The notes beneath the pieces were generated by a model. The model saw only the letters and a list, made by a program, of their open reading frames with translations. It was not told the DNA's origin and searched no databases. From Emergomyces orientalis (taxonomy: Eukaryota; Ascomycota; Eurotiomycetes; Onygenales; Ajellomycetaceae): a stretch of 64,000 bases of DNA. Both the position numbers and the translations under genes were made by a program. Of the stretch, positions 33,944 to 44,779 are shown piece by piece (position 1 is the first letter of the stretch; every line of letters starts with the position of its first letter). The stretch is from positions 1,302,001 through 1,366,000 of the forward strand of contig MOWL01000023.1 in assembly GCA_002110485.1 (NCBI GenBank), given 5' to 3'.

Positions 33944-34701
33944 AGTAAGTCTGCAAAAGTGATTCATTCATCGCTCTGCTGGGTGATATGGTTCCATCCA
34001 TTCCCCCGGCTTTCTACTCTTTCCTTACATTTTTCAACTTCTCTCCCTCACCCCCCCCCCCCCCACCCCCCCAAAATAGCAGTATTCGTTTTGAAATACC
34101 ACCGTACGAGTGTCTGGCCGTTGCTAATCAGTGTATGTTGTTGTGTCAGTGACCCGCTCTCACAAGCTCAATGATCGTGACCATGCTGGCCTAGCTGATG
34201 GCACCGCTGCTCCCGAGGAGCATCTGCCCCGTTACTTCGCAAAGAGCGGCCATGTCGATGCCGACCCAAAGAAGACTAAGAAAGATGGCGGCGGAAAGGG
34301 CAATTGGTGAGTTTTAAAAAAATGTTCCCAAACTTTACTTGTTAAGATTAACTCCAATTAAAACCCTCACTTTATGAAACTCCATCCCCCCTCTTGTGTA
34401 TTACGATAGCAACATATTAACCTCTAAAACCCATATGTCTATATATAGGGGCCGTTCTGGTGACGAAGTCCAGGACTACGGGTATACTTTCACCAACGCC
34501 AGGCGTCGTTCTAATAGCAGCACGCAAGGCTTGGCTGATTTCAAAACCAAGTTCGAAACCGTCGAACCGGATCCAGTTTTCGAGGAGGAAATGCATGGGC
34601 CCCTCCAGGATATCGACGGGGTCGAAGGGGTCAAGGTGAAGAGCAATGAAAGCAGTACCAGTGGAACCAGTGAGGAGGAAATTGAAGTGAAGAAGGTTTA
34701 G
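33944..34701 (+). CDS. STF2-like / hydrophilin-type small protein
   Basis: Related to yeast Stf2/Tma10, small hydrophilic proteins tied to ATPase stabilisation and desiccation tolerance; the role here is inferred. The coding sequence is A33944 + 34150-34306 + 34449-34701, 136 aa. The start codon is split: exon 1 ends CCATAA before GTAAGT, exon 2 begins TGACCCGC, so the ATG appears only after splicing. No in-frame ATG could otherwise precede TRSHKLNDRDHAGLADG. Family motifs are PRYFAKSGHVDADPKKTKKD, GGGKGNW|GRSGDEVQDYGYTF and ARRRSNSSTQGLADFKTKFE. The tail is acidic/Ser-rich. Introns are 205 and 142 nt, long for so small a gene. A pyrimidine-rich leader precedes it. Confidence 0.85.
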
Positions 34702-35678
34702 ATTAGATTTGAACCTTTACTCCCTCCCTCTTCCACCTCTCCCCGCCTTCTGCAAAGGGTTTGGTTTTCTCCCTCTTACTCTCCCTTCCTTCTTCCTCTT
34801 TTTTTTTGTTTCTTCTATTATGTGGAGTTTATCAGGCTGGGTTGTTATTTTTAGGATTGTTGTTTGCTGTGATGTGACGGAGCCTTTTTTTTATAAATTT
34901 ATTTCATGTATGTGCACTATCTGATGAGAGATGTGAAATTGTCAGATAACGCAGGTCAGATATCGGATATCATGGTATAAGATAAACGAAAATATATTTT
35001 AATATCCACTAGTTTGACTGATGGAATCTCGATTTTGCTTGTGACCTCCTCTCGTAACCATTTTAACTCTCAGTATCCGGAGTCATATTGGCTTTAATGC
35101 TTCAATAGATAGATTTTATCTTGCAGGTATTTTCTCAGTGCTTTTTAACCAGCTGAATATCTGAGTTTGTTTGTGACGCCGACTCGAATTTATCTGGGGG
35201 TGGGTGATACTAGGTATTGTCCAACAACTAATACACAAGCCAATGCTGTCCATGTATGCCTCGACATTTTGAAGAACAGCCCTTTCGTCTGGCATATACA
35301 CTTACCATATGATGCCTAGGTTCCCTATTGTCATACCATTCCTCAAGAATGCTACTGGGAGACATTAATAAGTACTATCTGATGAATCTTAGGTCCTGTG
35401 TTGGGGTTGGGACATTGATATCACGTGTCAATTATCAACTCAATGCCAAGCCGTCACTCCTTAGATAATCAAAACAACAGCAAAAAAAGAACCAGCTATT
35501 GGGGCCTGGCATCAAACTGTAAAACAGAGGGAGACAAGACAGGTCGTTGATATTTTAACTGGACTTGCGGAGCATGGTCCTATGAAAGAACCTCAACTGC
35601 CTAACAATAGCTGGAGCTAATAGCTTACCAGCTACCTCCTTTAAACATCACGACCTCCGTTACGTCCCCATCCTCATC
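34702..35678. other. Spacer and NUP133 promoter
   Basis: About 1 kb: 3' UTR of the STF2-like gene, then the NUP133 promoter. A CACGTG lies at 35422-35427. No coding signal. Confidence 0.55.
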
Positions 35679-38600
35679 ATGTTCTCCAGTACTGTGGCTG
35701 CCCACTCTTCCGTTGCTGCTTTGCGAAACCCTCGTCGACGGCAGAGAAACAGCGCAGATGAGTCTGTGAAGCCGCCCAAAGCAAAACGACAACGCTCGAC
35801 ATTACGCCAGGATGGCAGAGAGCCTGCTGTGGCCAAACAGCATGGCGAGGAACGACCACTACAAATTGAAGAGCCTGTGTCAGAGGAGGTTTCGAGTCGG
35901 GCGGTGATGATGAACGACCTCGCGCTTAGAGGGCCTAGGAAACTAGAAAAGCGCGGAGATCATGCGGATGGGACTGTTACCCTTGTAAGATATTTTATTT
36001 TTCCTTTCCTTTCCTTTCCTTTTCCTTTTCTTTTTCTTTCGTTTCTTGCTTTTCAGAATAGAACCTTCAAGAAAGAGCTGCATAGGCTTACGGTTTTCTT
36101 ATCAACATTTCTTAGTCTAGTAATGACTTCTACACCGTTGCGCATTTACCTTCGTTACCTGAGCAGATTAAAGAGGACCCGGGAGGTAAGTTAAGCTTTT
36201 AAAGCCAGCCCCTTGAGTAAACTATATTCTGATGGAGAGGCTTCTGTCTAGCACCATTGAGATACGCCATAAGCTCCTCAAACGGATACTGTCTTGCCCT
36301 TTCGCAACATGAAGCCATCGTATGGCCGTACGCCATCCCTCCGCAATCCCTCAATCCAAGCACCGTCCTTAAGTTTGCCATCCCGAGCCAAGCGAGGCAC
36401 GATGATGACCCTCTTCCATTGGGGACATTTATATCCAAATCTGCTGAGGGCAACCCAGGCCTGATGGTTGTTGTTCCATCAACGGGAAAAATTACTCTTT
36501 GGGAAACGGTTTCGAACGCCGCCATACTTGGGCTGATGAAACAACGGCAAAACGGGATTCAGGGGGCAATACCTGGCATGCTTTCCGGAGAAGTGGCTAC
36601 GGAGATTATCAACGCTGAACCTGCGGGGATTATCATTGCGTTATCGACCGGTCGCCTGGCCCATGTGTCTATCCGCGATTCGCAAGGCAAGCCTGGCATT
36701 TCTGTTCAATTACTCCGTGGATCGCCGCGGGGAGGTAGTGTTGGTTTCTTTGGGGGAATAAAAAGTGTGCTTTCTGGTAGCTCGTGGAAGAGAAAGATTG
36801 CGGCTGCTAAGGCTGGCATGTCCTCCCAGCGCGGCCAGCGCGATATTATAATAGCAACTAGCGCTGGGGAGTTTGAGCTATGGGATATCCATTGGAATAA
36901 TGGCAATTCTCTGAAAGCGCAGGTGGATGCGAAGCAATGCATACTACAAGCTCTGGGACGCTCGACGGCAGATATCGTTGAAGATGAAGCCCAGAGTACT
37001 TTCCAGGTTTTTGATTTTGCATTTGCCAATGGAGACCCCAACAACTACGCTCCTGGAAACTTAAACGATAGTGATGGTACCATCTCGATTTGGGCGCTTG
37101 TGTCAGTATCTCAAAACTCGTCCTTGTCATATTTTGTTGTCGGGTTGAGAATAGCGGACTCCACAGCAACTGCTGACGTTGTTAACCCCATCCAACTTCG
37201 AAACCACTCCGTGGATTCTGGTGGTCTGTGGGTGCCCCATCTATATGTCCCTAAACCTGGAGACTCGGCGTTTGTTATCTTCGACAAGGGGATGGTTATC
37301 CTGTCTCTCATACCTCTTGTCGACCCGGCATCAGCTCAGCTTATAGAAGAGAGCCACACGATGCCTTCGAATTTCCAGGATTACATTCGGTTCCGAGAAG
37401 GAAGTGAATACGTCGTCCAGGGGTGTGGTCCCGAGGATTTTGATGCTGACCATAAATATCCGGCATGTATACTCATGATTCGTAACTTTGGCCTCATTCG
37501 GGTATCTGCTCTTCCCAGACAACCCTCCGATAATGTCGATGGGGCGAAGATAACCGCTAAATCGCGGCTCGAGCAGGCCGTATTTTACGGTAGCATGAAA
37601 TCGAACCCTCTTGATTTCGTTGGCTATGATGAGCTTCGCTCGGGTCCGGCTGAGCTTGAGCATGCGGCATTACAAATAAGCGGCGAAATTCTCCGGTCTA
37701 GCTCGAAATTCATTCCGACCACTATCCCATCTCTGGAACAGCAAATGAAAACGCGAGCTACTGCACTTCATGATCTCGCTGTATACCTAAAGCGATTTCA
37801 TGTGCATCTTTCTTATTTGACGAGGTGGCAGCTCTTGTGGGGAGCAGAGAAAATGGCTGCCCAGCGAGCTATATGGAGGGTACAGCAGGGGAACGAAGAG
37901 AATCCTACCAGTAATCGGACGCATCTCGATTTCATTCTTTCGAAAATGGGAGACAATCATAGAACGAAAATTGAACCGGGAAGCAGTGAAACTGATTTTG
38001 TCCGGCATTGGTTTATTCATGATACCTGGCGAATGGAATACATCATCCCCTGGATTTTGAACGGCCTTCGAAGGGACGAGAGCAACACCTCACGTGCAGT
38101 TGACAGGCAATTTGCGGAGCAGGTTTGTGAGGCTTGTGACCTCTCCCTGGCTGCACTGGAAACAGCTTTTCAATTCCGAGAGGACAATGCCGTTCTATAT
38201 GGAGTAGGAGACGAATTTGCCGATGACGACACGGCCATCGTGGCACAGTATAGTGATTTACCTGAGTTTTGGACATCTTCGCAAATCAATTATTCAGAAA
38301 CGGAACAGCTTTTGGATCTGGAGCTCAACATCTGTCGACGTCGCCCTGCTACAACTGCAGCTGCCGGACCGGATGCATCGAATACACGAACCGCCAAAGT
38401 TCTCAACACCGTCAAGGAAAATATTCCCAGGCAATTCAGGGCGTTTGCATTGCTGCATAAAGAGCGGACTATGTGGTGTGCAGCGCAGCATGACTCAGAG
38501 ATCCAGGATAGCGGGAAAATGCTTGAAAAATCGCACGTGGAAAATCGCAAACCACAGTTATTCAAACTGGCTGCGATTGGCTTGTTGGAAGATGCAATTA

Positions 38601-40035
38601 CCCTTGCGGAATCGTTCCGAGATATGGATGCATTGGTGGAACTTATGGTCGACCTTCACGAGCAAATAAAGGAACAGAGACCACCAAGGGGACCAGAAGA
38701 TGATTCGTCGGTTCTCGATGAAGGGACGAAAACCTGGAAACGCAGAATTGATAATTACTTCGAACGATTTGGTGAAGCTTGGGCCGATGCTTTCTTCACT
38801 AGACACATTACCGTCGGCCAGCCGGAAACCTTGGTCATTATGCAGGAGTACCAGGGACATGTAACGAGATTCTTACGGAGCCACCCATCCTATTCGAAAC
38901 TGAGCTGGATCAATGACATTGTCGGGGAGCGTGATTATAGCACCGCATGCACGACTTTGCAGCGCCTAGCAATTGAACAGGAGTCCGACCTCTGGAGCAA
39001 GCGCGTCGAAATATCTCTTGCCAAACTAACCAAGCTTGCCGAATTCGAAAAATCAGGATCCGCTCCAGCAAACATACAAGCTGATGTAAGACCGTTCGAC
39101 CAGCTTGCGGAAGTCTGCAACATCCAGGAATTGATCTACGAGCATATCCTCCCGGCTCTACACGGTGCTATCGATGAAGGAGCCGCTCTCCAGCTGGCCG
39201 TCGAACAGTTTGGAAATAACATCGTTCGCGGCAAACCAGCACTCCGCGCCCTTCTGCAACGCTGTCTTGCCAAACTCGTCGGCAGATCACCCATGGAGCC
39301 AGAGGAGCTCATCAACCTGCTGACGCTGATGGATCCTGTCCAGTTCCTTGAAGGCGAGGAGGAGGAAGACAGTATCGCCGGACATGAATTTTTCTTTGCA
39401 CTTACGGTTCTGAAGCTGGGTAACTTCCACCATCGGGACCAGCAGGGGCACGAGTATCGGCAGGGTTTGGAAATGCTCGTCTGGCGCCGCTGTATGATTC
39501 GTGATGATTGGGAGGTTATCAATCGGACGGAGAAGAAGGGGGATCGAGAGGTTGAGTCTAATGTTCATGCGACGGCGCTGGCGGAGACCATGAGGCAGCT
39601 TGCTGAAGGTAATATTTTTTTAAATTTTTTTAATTTCCCTTTTCACCTTTCATACCCCCTGTCTACTTATCCAGTGGGTCTTTTTTTTAATTTTTATTTA
39701 AAAAAACAATCATTATACAAACTAACCTCCATTGTCTTCCCAAAAAAACAGAACTTGGTGAGAATGTTCGTGTTACCCGCCAATCATATACTCCCTCACA
39801 CATTCTTGAGTCGAACATCTTCCCTGCACGATCACATGCGGTCCTGCCTCCGGACCAGCAAATTAGCCTCATCCAGGAGCTGGATGTGGAGGCTGATTTG
39901 TTACGCACGTATGTCGAGAAGGGAAAGCTTGATGAGTGGTTCTCGTGGATTATTAGTGAGACGAGGGGACGGTTTTCGACGCCTGTTCGCGAAGATGAGA
40001 ATAGTGCTGGTGGTGATGGTGTTGGGGAGATGTGA
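35679..40035 (+). CDS. NUP133: Nuclear pore scaffold nucleoporin Nup133
   Basis: Member of the Y-shaped Nup84/Nup107-160 coat of the nuclear pore. Exons 35679-35984, 36116-36185, 36252-39608 and 39752-40035 give 1338 aa. The N-terminus (~1-100) is basic and disordered. A beta-propeller follows: DFYTVAHLPSLPEQIKEDPG, APLRYAISSSNGYCLALSQH, HEAIVWPYAIP, NPGLMVVVPSTGKITLWETV. The C-terminal two thirds are an alpha-helical stack (LFKLAAIGLLEDAITLAESF, AFFTRHITVGQPETLVIMQE), ending with ISLIQELDVEADLLRTYVEK. Exon 2 acceptor was chosen at 36115 because it alone keeps frame; a nearby AG (36120) does not. Intron 1 contains a CCTTT repeat. It is convergent with UBP14. Confidence 0.93.
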
Positions 40036-41639
40036 TGAACTTTTTTTAAATTTTAAATTTTAAATTTTTTGTATTCGTCCATTCATTAGCCTTTTCTCAT
40101 TCTTCTTTTTTACCTTTCGTTGTACTAATTCTACATATAACTACCGTTTTTCTTTTCTTTTGTTGGTTACCGGGGGGGAGGGGGTCGTACAATAATCAAC
40201 CGGGGTTGCAAAATATGATGATGGATATGGGGTTTATTGCAGATGATTTGTGGCCTATGCAAGCGGATAATAAGGGCTCCATCGACCTCACCACAGTAGG
40301 TAGCGGCGATTACGGCCCGCAGCAAGCAAATCAACACTCATTTTCACTGCTCGCGCACGCAGTTAGTTGAATGATGGAGTGATTTCGCTTGATTACATTC
40401 CTACGGAAGATATGGCAGCGGACAGGTTGACCAAACCTCTAGCCAAAGTGGCATTTGGGTAGCAGCGGCCGAAAATGAGAAACTCTGTATGTGGCATGTT
40501 TTGAATGGTATCCAGGATAGGATAACTAGGTTAGAGATCATTTAATAAGGCGTATATCAAGATTCGCAAGCGGTGTTAGAGGGGGAGGTAGGGTGAATAC
40601 TGGCTGGGTGTGGTGTACATGACATAGCATAATATAGATAGTTAGCTAGTTCCAACCTACGAATGAGAGATTAACCATCCCACAGCTTATTTCCGGAGTG
40701 GAGTTTAGTGTCCACTGACCAGGTGATTTTCCAATGTCCAAGTGGCTTTTGGAAGTGATTGATATTATCAGGGTTCATGCACAGTTGAATGTGATTGAAG
40801 TGGTGCCAACTTTTGGGTGCACTCTTTTGAAGCCATGTTCCAACTCATCTCTCTGCATCTAATAAAACAACACTTATACTCCTCAGTAGATAGATTTTGC
40901 AAACACCTTCTTGCACAAAAAAATTACTTGTTATGACTAGAGGTTTGAATGAGATCTATACAATAGAATTCAGCAGCGTTTGTTCGAGCTTAATCCTCTC
41001 TTCATGCCACTAATAAGGTGGTCAGTGGGGGGTGTAGCGCGAGTAGTCCTCCACTTATTATTGGGCCCCTCTGCTTGCTCACAAGAGTTACTCGAGTCAT
41101 GGAACCTGTTTAGTTAAACAGAGAGCTCTTGGGTTTGGAATGATTGTTTATTTGTTAATAACACTCTAAACATATGCTTCTCAGAAAGTAGTTAAATCTG
41201 AAATTGGATTCAGTGAGGCGTGTGTAGCTTTCATTTTATGATTGTGCTGGCAGGTCTTGTGCTAGATTTGTTGTTTCAGAGAAGACTGGCTGAATATAAT
41301 TTTCAGTTTATTTTTAATCAAATATATCTATCCCTGTTTTTCAAGTGTTTTACATTCAAAATTGCTGAATCGTTTTGTTTGTTTCTCATTCTTTTAACTT
41401 CGTTAGCATATTTCACAGTGATCTTCATTGCATGAAAACGCTGGCGAAACCGATAATTTCAAAAAAACCATCAGAAACAAGACGAGACATTATTTCATCA
41501 AATCGTCGTGGCAGCAGTTGTTGCTTAAATCGCAACAAGAAAAGGGAAATCTATCTATCTATCTGTCTAGGAACTCGATTCCGGACAGCTAACAGCCAGA
41601 GAGAGAGAGACAGAGAGAGCGAGAGAGGGAGCGACAAAG
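40036..41639. other. Convergent NUP133/UBP14 spacer
   Basis: 1.6 kb between two 3' ends, with A+T-rich DNA and a (GA)n run at 41598-41631 just beyond the UBP14 stop. The short plus-strand frames here are Phe/Leu-rich and not protein-like. Confidence 0.6.
41598..41631. repeat. (GA)n microsatellite
   Basis: Nearly pure GAGA repeat within 10 bp of the UBP14 stop codon. Confidence 0.85.
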
Positions 41640-44378
41640 TTATAGCCTCCTGAAAAAGTAGACATACGCAAACTGCTTCATCTCCTCGACATCGCTTGCT
41701 TCAACGACTTTCTCATCGTTAAACAGGACCCATTGCGGTGTCTCCGATCCGGGGAGTAGCTTTCGTACGAAGGCGACGTAATGCCTGCATTTTTCTCATC
41801 AATAAATATAACCCTTACTAAATCAGTTAAAAAGGCGGGCAATAATGTACTCACCCGGCATGAACTGAAGCCCCCTTATGGCAGATGATGGATTGTAACT
41901 GAAATTCAGCTGGTAGCTCTTTGGAGCCTGGAGGTTCTCTGGCATTCCCGCTAGTTTCGTCGTTTGGGGAATCCTCTACAGTTCCTGTGTCTTCGGGATG
42001 ACTGAAAACCCAATCGACCGCTCTCATAACATCCCCGTCTGTTTCTCGAAGAGCCTTGCGGGCCTTAGCGGCGTCAATTCCCATTTCGTTGAGTTGGGCG
42101 ATTTTGTCTAGATCATCCATCGGTTGATCGTTCGGGGTAGCATCGACTGTTGTAAGCTCTACGGGTATGTCAATATCCGGATCCTCCATGTGGGTAATTA
42201 GCCAATTCATAGCAGCCTCTACGTCAGAGTTTGAAGTTGCGTGAAGGCCTTTCTTGCACCTAACCTCTGGGAATCCCATTGCTAAAAGCTGATCAAGTGC
42301 GTTTTGGTTTGGAACAAACGCCGCACGTTGACCCGTGGACGAATTTTCTGGTAATAGTTCTTCGCCCTCCTGAAGCCCAGAGGATATGTAGGCACTCATG
42401 TCAAACGGTTTATCATCAACTTCGACAGGAATATTAAGCTTTGTTGGCACCCAGTTCACGAGGCTAAAGCGGCGAGCATTAACAGCTAAATTCCTCGGGA
42501 AAGTCTTGAAGCGTGACCGTTTGAGAAAGCCTTCTTTGCTACCACATGCGGGGCAGGTCAGTTCTACTCTCTCATCTCCAGTAAAAATGTCCAAGCACTC
42601 CTTCAAAGTAACTGTTTCGAATTCTGGTGTATCAGGTGAATTCTGATCTTCAGTCCCAGTTGTTGCATTATTACTTGGTTTCGCGCGACGTGCCGGAACA
42701 GGGACCGAGATATTATCCTGCTCATCTACCGTATATCGGACCTTTTTGCACGCTAGGCATTGTAGGCGCTGCTCTAAGGCAAACTGAAATGAGCCCACAG
42801 GATCCTGAAGGCCGCCTGTGTGTTTTGAACGGGTAATGAGTTTGAAGAGATGCATTAGAAACTCAAATGAATCTTGCTGACGCATTGTTGAGAATTCCTC
42901 GTGGCCACGACCAACCAAATGTTTGAACATCGCAGGAGCAAGACCTTTTTGATAGACAACATCGGGAGAGTCCGTAGAAATAGCTGCATCTGGATCGGGG
43001 AATGAGTAACGACCAGAGTGTATACCGTCGCTGAGTTTTCGTAATTGGGTTTCAAGGTCTTCCGCCGGCGAAGATACGGGTGGTGGTTCGGTCATGGATT
43101 GGGAATATCGCTCTTTGAATTCAGGTAATGAAAAGAGGCACTGTAAAGCGCTGGATATATAACAGCTGTTTCCCAAATTCTTGAGTCCCGTAAGTCCCTT
43201 ACCAAAAAGGCGTTTCGATTCATGCCCATCCTGGCCAGTCATTGAAAAATCCCATCTAAGATTTTGCTCGATCTGCATTTCCACGAGGCTTTGCTCAGTC
43301 TTTTCGCGTTCAGCAATATTTATGCTCCAGTGTTTTAGATGTGTGGCCAGGTCTGGATCGATTATTTCGTCGTTGCATTTGTAGCAGAACACATCCGCAG
43401 AGCCTTCGGGTGTAATGGAACCAAGTTTAACAGCGACGCCATGGGAGGACGTATCCGCGTGGGCGAGGCCATGAGAATTACCACCTACGCCGCCAAACTG
43501 GCTTCGGCCACATCCCAGATTTCCACATTCAAGGCACAACCAGAGGTTCTCTTTTAAGTCGCATAAGGAACATTTAGATAGATCTAAGGGAGGACGGTCA
43601 GTCTTAGAAGACACAATATTCTATGTCTTTGTTCTGGAAAGTACATACCTTTAGGCATTGTCTGATTCGATTCATCCTGAACGAGCGACAATATATGCTG
43701 GCACGGTTTATATTCCTGCTCCCAGGCCTTGACTTCCTCCTTGCGTGAAAATGTGACTGCTTTCATTACACCGTCGACAACGGCGGGGAGTTTTCCAGCA
43801 GATTGGTCAATGTCGCTGGCTTGACAAGAATGGCAGTTCACACGTGTGGTGGTGTCATAACGGTCTTCTTCTTTTTCCGCAGTGATCGCTAGCTTTGACA
43901 TCTTGGGGGGAGGCTCATCCCGCTGTGTTGCATATCATTAGTACAGTTTGAAGCAGCTAACACTAACGCTCATGTTTAAAGCAATAGCAAGAAAAGAAAA
44001 TAAGTCACGAAGATCTAACCTGCACCGCCTTCCTTGTCCTCCTGATATTCAACACCAGCGGATGTCCCGACCTTTGATGGTGGAGGCGGGAATGATTTCT
44101 GTCCCCAGCACATCCGCCATTAAAACAGAAAAGACAGACATCTAAACCGAAAGGATCGTCCTTTTTTTATTGTCAGGAGTTTCTGGAGTAAAAATATAGG
44201 TAGGGACAAGGGCAGACGTACTATCGAATCAAAGCACTGGGTGCAATCCTCTCGATAGACAGGCTGGCTAATGCGCGGGGCACGCAGCTCTAGAGAGGTA
44301 TTTGTTAATGGTAAGAAAGATAGCTGTGGAGAAGAGCAAGACACACTAACCTGGAGAATCAATATGAACGCAAGCCAT
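41640..44378 (-). CDS. UBP14: Ubiquitin C-terminal hydrolase Ubp14 (USP5/isopeptidase T type)
   Basis: Disassembles unanchored polyubiquitin chains. Six exons: 44378-44351, 44289-44222, 44160-44020, 43922-43649, 43583-41855 and 41784-41640, 794 aa. In order: an N-terminal variant zinc finger (YREDCTQCFDSI, DVCLFCFNGGCAGDRNHSRL, HHQRSGHPLVLNIRRTRK), a second ZnF-UBP (LSKCSLCDLKENLWLCLECG, GHLK-type THLKHW), the Cys box GLKNLGNSCYISSALQC with nucleophile Cys ~311, two UBA domains (~590-640, DQLLAMGFPEVRCKKGLHAT; ~660-700, DKIAQLNEMGIDAAKARKAL), and the His box GHYVAF (~747) formed across the last splice. The second intron ends in AAAAAAAG, an atypical acceptor, but only it yields the family sequence DSIDDPFGLDVC. 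Divergent from RFA1. Confidence 0.93.
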
Positions 44379-44596
44379 GGTGTGTGCACTTTGAAAATGA
44401 GTGTGTTGACTTACTTCAATGTATGATCTGGAGAACGAGGGGAGGATCCAGGCATATGTACAGAGTATATTCGGGAAATTGATGGAGAGATGAGGTCAGC
44501 GTGATTATGTGATTGTTTTGGGTGGGGGACAGAAACATGTGACAAACACACTAAGCTAAAGAAAGTTAGCTCATCTTTATCCCACTCAACCTCTTA

Positions 44597-44618
44597 ACGC
44601 GTGTTCAGCCAGACGCGA
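44597..44618. promoter_or_regulatory. MluI-cell-cycle-box-like pair before RFA1
   Basis: ACGCGT (44597-44602) and ACGCGA (44613-44618) lie 160-180 bp above the RFA1 start in the spacer shared with UBP14. In yeast, MBF acts on ACGCGT sites of replication genes including RFA1. The motifs are seen; conservation of control is inferred. Confidence 0.5.
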
Positions 44619-44779
44619 CTTTGCTATCAAACCTCTTAATATTTCATCACACTGCGGAGGAGAGGCACCTAAGAACACCCTTCGTCTGCACCAACAATAA
44701 CTTCTGGTTGACTTGTTCGATTCATATTGGTTATTACCTCTTATATTTTGTTTTTGAAAACTTCCTCTCCAGAGCAATC

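Noticed and set aside
33618..33944. 108-codon frame in the STF2-like leader whose TAA overlaps the spliced ATG
   Set aside because: It has no ATG at all (begins at TTG), so it is not a credible upstream ORF for reinitiation.
33616..33944. Possible second protein in the pyrimidine-rich STF2-like leader
   Set aside because: No start codon and no family resemblance; leader sequence explains it.
41220..41653. Overlapping plus-strand frames in the NUP133/UBP14 spacer
   Set aside because: Phe/Leu-rich then (GA)n-encoded low complexity; the stretch runs into the UBP14 3' end.
43584..43614. Alternative UBP14 start (MSSKTDRPPL) in the large exon
   Set aside because: These codons lie in the intron; acceptor CCCTTAG at 43584 continues the upstream exons in frame and restores the N-terminal zinc finger.
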